The notes beneath the pieces are model-generated. The model saw only the letters and a list, made by a program, of their open reading frames with translations. It did not search any database and was not told where the DNA came from. A DNA stretch of 64,000 bases, from positions 61,703 through 125,702 of the forward strand of contig NW_025931927.1 in NCBI RefSeq assembly GCF_000764305.2. The letters run 5' to 3'. Origin of the DNA: Hyalella azteca (lineage: Eukaryota; Arthropoda; Malacostraca; Amphipoda; Hyalellidae). Numbering within the stretch: the first letter of the stretch is position 1; the number at the start of each line of letters is the position of its first letter. Both the position numbers and the translations under genes were made by a program. Shown here one piece after another: positions 58,956 to 64,000 of this stretch.

Positions 58956-59815
58956 ACCAGTGGCCGCTACATTTTTGAAGATCACTGGTAAGGACCCCTG
59001 AAGCTCGAAGCTAATGAACTGATGCAGATTAATTCAGCGCTGATTTATCAGACGACAGCCGTTCCGGTTTTGGGTCGGAGTCCGGAACCGGAATTTTAGG
59101 AGGGAGTGCAGATGCTTCAGCGATCTCCACCTTGGATTGTGTTTTGTAACAGTTTTTTCTTTAGTTTGCGCAGTACATTCAGTTGTAAAGTATAAATATA
59201 TATAATTAGTATTTATCGGTAGGGGGTATTCGTCGCGTTTTCTAGGGGTAGGATATCAGCTCCTCCGAATTACCTGTAGCCTGGATTTATCAACTTTTAT
59301 TGAGTTTCACCAGTTTTTTTTTCACTATGCCGGGTAGCATATTTATGTTAGAGCTCTCCCACAATATCATAACTGAATTAATATTTTGACATCATTAATT
59401 GCAATGATCTAATTGTGAATTAATCATAATACATCGATAACAACAAATTAGTCAATGGTTACCCGAAGGCATTTGAAGAACTCATACTCGTATTTTTTAG
59501 TGATCACGTGCACCACGTTTGATTGATGACACGATCGATAATTTTGTTTTCAAGTACAACATAACATTCATGCGTAGAGTTCTCTTTATTTATTAAAATA
59601 TGAATTCTTTCTTTTAAACACGTGGAAAATTTTAACGAGAAATATACAACCTGTATGAAATTTATTAATGACACGAGTTCGTTTAATGCTTTTAATAAAT
59701 ATTCATACAAAATCGATGAATATCGATTTGTATTAATATAAGAATGGTCACAACGACAGGCGAATGCACAATGATGTGCATTCTACAGCTACACAACTAC
59801 AGCACTACAACTGAT

Positions 59816-60147
59816 AGGCTTAATACAAAAAAAGAGGTAAACAGATTGAACTTTTATTGAGGAACTTGATCCCATAGACGACTGGTCCCAAGCTTGAGGA
59901 ATCAAGACGCATTCGCAGAAATTAGGAAGGAACCAAGTCCCAAAAAATAACACTTGCTAGCTGGTTCATACAGGCTCGCCGACGTTACACAGACGAACAA
60001 ACCCGGCCCAACATAACTGTGGAATCGAGAAAAACCCTTCAAATATAAAATCGTATTAATAGTTCAATGTTTCAACAAGATTTAATAAATTCGCACATGG
60101 AAGCAATAAATTTACCAACCCAGAACATCCAGAAGGATCTTTAAATT
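59816..60147. repeat. 335-bp direct repeat, copy 2
   Basis: Second copy of 57860-58199 in the same orientation, about 1.96 kb away. The pair could be long terminal repeats of a gutted element or two independent insertions. I found no primer-binding site or gag/pol between them. Confidence 0.9.
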
Positions 60148-60904
60148 TTAAGCCAGAGGTAGACGACGGTTCCAAAGAGATCGTAAATCCGTATCCCACC
60201 AGACTCGCAGTTATTCTATTGAACAAAAAAAGGTATGGCTGTAAAATAAATGGTAAAGATAACAAACTCAATACTAGCCTAAATGTATGTCGCACTATGT
60301 CAGAATAGCATCAGCACGCACCAACCTTAAAATCTTTTGCCAGCAAGCGGATTTAGCTGTAATTTTAAGAGGCAATTTTAAGAGGCCAATTTAAGGGAAA
60401 TAATGAAAGTAGAAGAAATAGGGCAGACTCCAAATTAACAAGTAAGTTAAGCTTAAGAAAGCATCAAGCTTTCCCAATAGGTTAGGAACAAATATTAGAG
60501 TAAAAGCCGAAGCTCAAAGTTAAAGTGGTCGAGCCACAAGAGAAGGCCAAGCCCAAACTTAGCACTGGAGTCCGCCCTTTTCTAACCAAAGAAAGCGCGA
60601 ACATGCATTATTAAAGTAAATAAATAAAACGAAAAAACAAAGAGTGATCACTCAAAATAATAAATAGCATTTAAGAAGGAATGGCCTTATACACTCCTAA
60701 CGGAGCAACATTAATGTGATGTTTACACCACCAAGTCTTACAGCCAACACACATTATTTACAAATTCATACCCAACAATAGGTACGAAGAAAAAGAAACT
60801 TAGAACCTAAGTAATATGGAAATTTCTAACACCAGGACAGATGGATGTGCAAGCAGCTGTAAAGGTTGCCTCAGTTGAAGCAGGTTTTTCAGTACCATCA
60901 AATA

Positions 60905-61022
60905 TGGTAATAAGGGACGGTTTTGAGCAATTTTTGTTAATTTCTTACCATGAAACATTTCATAAACGAGTTTAGGCTCAATTTAAAGGTCTTTGTGAGG
61001 GCTATTGTATGGCATCTCTAAA
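60905..61022. repeat. ~115-bp repeat, inverted partner of 57505-57625
   Basis: See 57505-57625. This copy lies next to the decayed retrotransposon ORF1 sequence. Confidence 0.7.
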
Positions 61023-61199
61023 AAAAATCCATATGCTATTTGCATGGTGCTAGAGGCAATATAAAAGGCTCCTGCATTAATCTGGAAACGAGATAATAAG
61101 GGACACTTGAAATAAAACTCAATTTTAAAATGTTTGAAGCATGCAGAGTGTACTCATCTATTACTAACAGTGGTACTCTGATGTCCTTCTCTTCCTTTG

Positions 61200-62255
61200 T
61201 AGATGATGTAAATGTAATTTGCTCACTTGAATATTGATGATGTATGCATGTCACACATCTTTGTAGTGATTTCCAGTGCAGAGTAGGCAGTGTACAGGAG
61301 TGGTACTGTGGTACATCCACTTGCAAGATGATGAGGTTGCTGGCATCTGTAGCATCTAAGAGATGGTGAATTATAGGGTCTCACTCTGTATGACGAAATC
61401 AAAAATAACTTTTCAGGTACCTGGTTACCTTCAAAGTCAAACTTCAAGACCAGTGAGTCTTGTTTTGATGTTCCAGAGAATTTTGGTAGTCTGGATATCT
61501 TGACAATTTTGCAAGCTTGTCTTTGCATGTTCAACAAGTCATCAAGGTCATTTTCATGTTTGATTGGACCAATGACTCCAGAGCAGATGTTTCCCATGAC
61601 AGATGATGGTTTGTAGCATTCAATTTGTCATTTTCCAAGTTGAGAGGTAGAGAGGTTTCATAAAGGCAATTAAAACATCAAGGTTTTAATTGCCACCTAT
61701 TCATTTGTTTTGAATTCAACTGCTACAATGTTTGGTCTCTTCTTAATGCTCACATCTTTGATTGAGGAAGTCCTCTTGAATTATTTTGTTTAGTTCTGCA
61801 GCAACTGAAATTGGATTTAGAGAAAATTTGCTCATGTCCAGAGACTGTTGCTTAATTAAAACAGTGTTTTGATTCCCAGATGACTGAATTGAACAGGTGA
61901 ATTTGAGGAAAAAGATCTTAGCTGCTTGAGATTTTCTGATGGTCTGGTAAGTTTAGAAATGTCTCCTGAGCCTCTGGTTGGATTTGTTGAATCACCTAGC
62001 TCTTCTTTGGATTCAGTGCTTTTTGCCACTTGCGACTTAAAGAGTTCTGAGTTTTTAGGACTTAGGTTGTGATGCCTTGTCTATGCCAATTCCAGCAAAA
62101 AGGTCATCATCAAGCACATTTGGCATTTGTTCACCAATTTCCATATTTTTGGTAGCAGAAGTTAAGGTTGCACACTGTTTTCTGGTGTGTTGCTGGAAGT
62201 TTGAAACTAGGCCTATACCATGCCTCTTCATCTTCTGGTGTGTCAGAGCAGGCAT
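61200..62255 (-). pseudogene. Non-LTR retrotransposon ORF1 (gag-like), decayed
   Basis: The best preserved piece (61223-61597) encodes SLVLKFDFEGNQVPEKLFL, then RVRPYNSPSLRCYRCQQPHH and a closing ASGC. This is a CCHC-type zinc knuckle in the setting usual for nucleic-acid-binding ORF1 proteins of non-LTR elements. Upstream frames (62055-62255, MPNVLDDDLFAGIGI) look like the same protein but are cut by several stops, and the part after the knuckle is frame-shifted. No reverse transcriptase follows. The 57634 endonuclease fragment, on the same strand, may come from the same family. Confidence 0.6.
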
Positions 62256-62289
62256 GGAATATATCTACTTGGCGAGCCTGAGCTGAATT

Positions 62290-63588
62290 TTTCGAGCCGT
62301 GGTTTTATGGATTTGCCAGCCGTGATTCCATTTCTTTGAGCCGTGATTCCATTTCACCGAGCCATGAATTCCATATCTTGGCCATGAAAAGCCATTTACG
62401 AGGTGCGAATTTATTTACAAAGTCCATGCATGTGTTACCATAAATCTCTAATTTTACCCTAAAACAGTAAAATGGCAGAGATAAAATTTGTCTTTACTGA
62501 AGTTGAGCACGTGTTAATGCAGTCTGACTGCTTTGACATGACCACAACTATGCGCAATCTTTAACAAAATGTTTAGTTGATTTGTTTACATTACGATGTT
62601 TATGTTTTACTGCAGGATATTTTGGCGGGAACAGTAGAGCAATGCAAATTGCGGAAGTTAAAAATTTTATGAAATGACATGTTTGCAAAGTGCAAACTGC
62701 GATTTTTCAATCAAACAAAAATTTATGACATTCAAGCCACAAGATTTCATACCTACTGAAATTATATGATATTAGGCTGCGATATTTCAGACAAAAATAG
62801 GACTATTCCAGCCCTGTGTCAGAGCCTAATTCTGACATCATGCAGGTTCTGAGGTAATTTGCTATAATTCTAATGCAGGAGCTTTTATTGCTGTAGGCTA
62901 CAGAGACTTCAGAAATGTTTACACAAAAATACAGTCAAACTGACAGGGGGTTTATGACAGAATAATAACTAAGTTTTTCAGAATAATATTACATAATAAA
63001 ATGGATTAGTTGATGGAAAATGCAATACAAGTAAGTACAAAAAAATATCTAATGATCAAATTAAATGATAACAATAAGAATAGAATATAACTAATGGTTG
63101 ATTTGAGCTGGCTTCAGCCTTGCAGTTGCAGGCCTACATAACAGGCTACAGTCTACTCCAGACTCCTGCCTAGCAGGGTTGGCGATTTTTTTGATTTTTT
63201 TTTAAATCAAAAAAATCAAAAATCAATGATTTTTTTTTATTTTTTCATGATTTTTTTGATTTATTTGATTTTTTCAACTTTTTTGTCTTTTTGATGTGTT
63301 ATTTTTTATGTTGCAATTAGCTTGCTAACAATAACAGTATATGGATCATAATGGATGGCTAATAAGGGCACTTATTGCCTTCAATAATGGCCAACAGGCC
63401 AAGGTGGTGTTTACCACTTAGGGATTTTTGGGTAAACAATTATTGGCACTATGTCTATTCATTAGCTTTGTTAAGTTTGTATGGAGCAAGGTAATGAGCT
63501 ACATATTGACCATTTAACTGGCTTCAATATACAAAAACACTTCAGGAATGCAGATCTGCTAAAAATTTAAGAGTCACATAACAGATAG
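62290..63588. other. Unassigned AT-rich region
   Basis: No gene recognised. Short repeats of GAGCCGTGATTCCATTTC lie at 62295-62360, and low-complexity GATTTTTTTGATTTTTT/AAATCAAAAAAATC sequence with self-complementary parts lies at 63185-63285. Confidence 0.5.
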
Positions 63589-63589
63589 G

Positions 63590-63795
63590 TAGCTGATAGC
63601 ACAGTGCACAGCACTATCAATAGATCCACTAGTTTTATGCCCTAAAAATCTACCAGACTCTACCCTCTATACACACCAACTAGTAGTGACTGTAGCTGAT
63701 AGCACAGTGCACAGCACTATCAATAGATCCACTAGTTTTATGTCCTATAAATCTACCAGACTCTACCCTCTATACACTCTGACTAGTAGTGACTG
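63590..63795. repeat. 103-base tandem duplication
   Basis: TAGCTGATAGCACAGTGCAC to ACTAGTAGTGACTG occurs twice in direct succession with a few substitutions. Confidence 0.9.
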
Positions 63796-64000
63796 AGTGA
63801 CTGACTGCACTGTTCCATTTAATTCAGACCAATAAACCAATACGTACTAAACATAAACTGAACGATAACCAAACAAACCTCATACGACTTGAAACAAGAC
63901 TTAAGTTATGAGAAAATCTAATACTGTTTGAAATAAACATGTGCACAATTCAAATATTTTATATCCATTCACTGCATTTAATTATTTTATACCTATATAG

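Noticed and set aside
57860..60147. Confident LTR retrotransposon
   Set aside because: The direct repeats lack a visible primer-binding site, polypurine tract and gag/pol between them, so only a repeat pair is reported.

Overview
The window is nuclear DNA of an invertebrate animal, most likely an arthropod and plausibly a crustacean. The host genes are split by GT-AG introns and their closest relatives are animal proteins. The introns and intergenic DNA are AT-rich and loaded with minisatellites and many families of small DNA transposons. The species cannot be fixed from the sequence alone. I assembled four host genes exon by exon, checking reading phase at every junction.

Layout. (1) About 6.5-13.9 kb, + strand: the 3' part of a carboxypeptidase D gene (end of one repeat domain, a whole catalytically dead M14 domain, a membrane anchor and an acidic tail). 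Its 5' exons lie outside the window or in introns longer than 6.5 kb. (2) 20.7-27.2 kb, - strand: a complete seven-exon 3-hydroxyanthranilate 3,4-dioxygenase gene (kynurenine to NAD pathway). (3) 41.0-52.0 kb, + strand: a complete 14-exon VPS52 gene (GARP/EARP tethering complexes). (4) 55.6-57.0 kb, - strand: a complete three-exon SSU72 gene (RNA polymerase II CTD phosphatase). Carboxypeptidase D and dioxygenase converge, as do VPS52 and SSU72. The four act in unrelated processes and show no operon-like logic.

Mobile DNA fills much of the rest. There is a nearly intact Mutator-like transposon (30.1-33.3 kb) broken by one in-frame TGA. An intact Merlin/ISXO2-type transposase-like ORF (39.5-40.7 kb) lies just upstream of VPS52. 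A Tc1-like deletion derivative with 218-bp inverted repeats sits in dioxygenase intron 1. An 864-bp miniature Polinton/Maverick with a packaging-ATPase fragment, long inverted repeats and a 6-bp target duplication sits in VPS52 intron 5. Other items are hAT-type and TA-target MITEs nested inside each other (33.7-35.2 kb), a piggyBac-like MITE, a five-copy unclassified repeat near genes, and non-LTR retrotransposon relics at the right end.

Quality warnings. Two Nextera mate-pair junction adapters are embedded at 1546-1583 and 1663-1700, so the local inverted arrangement there is an assembly artefact. A single N at 5551 joins two unrelated satellite arrays. Array lengths in this part should not be trusted.
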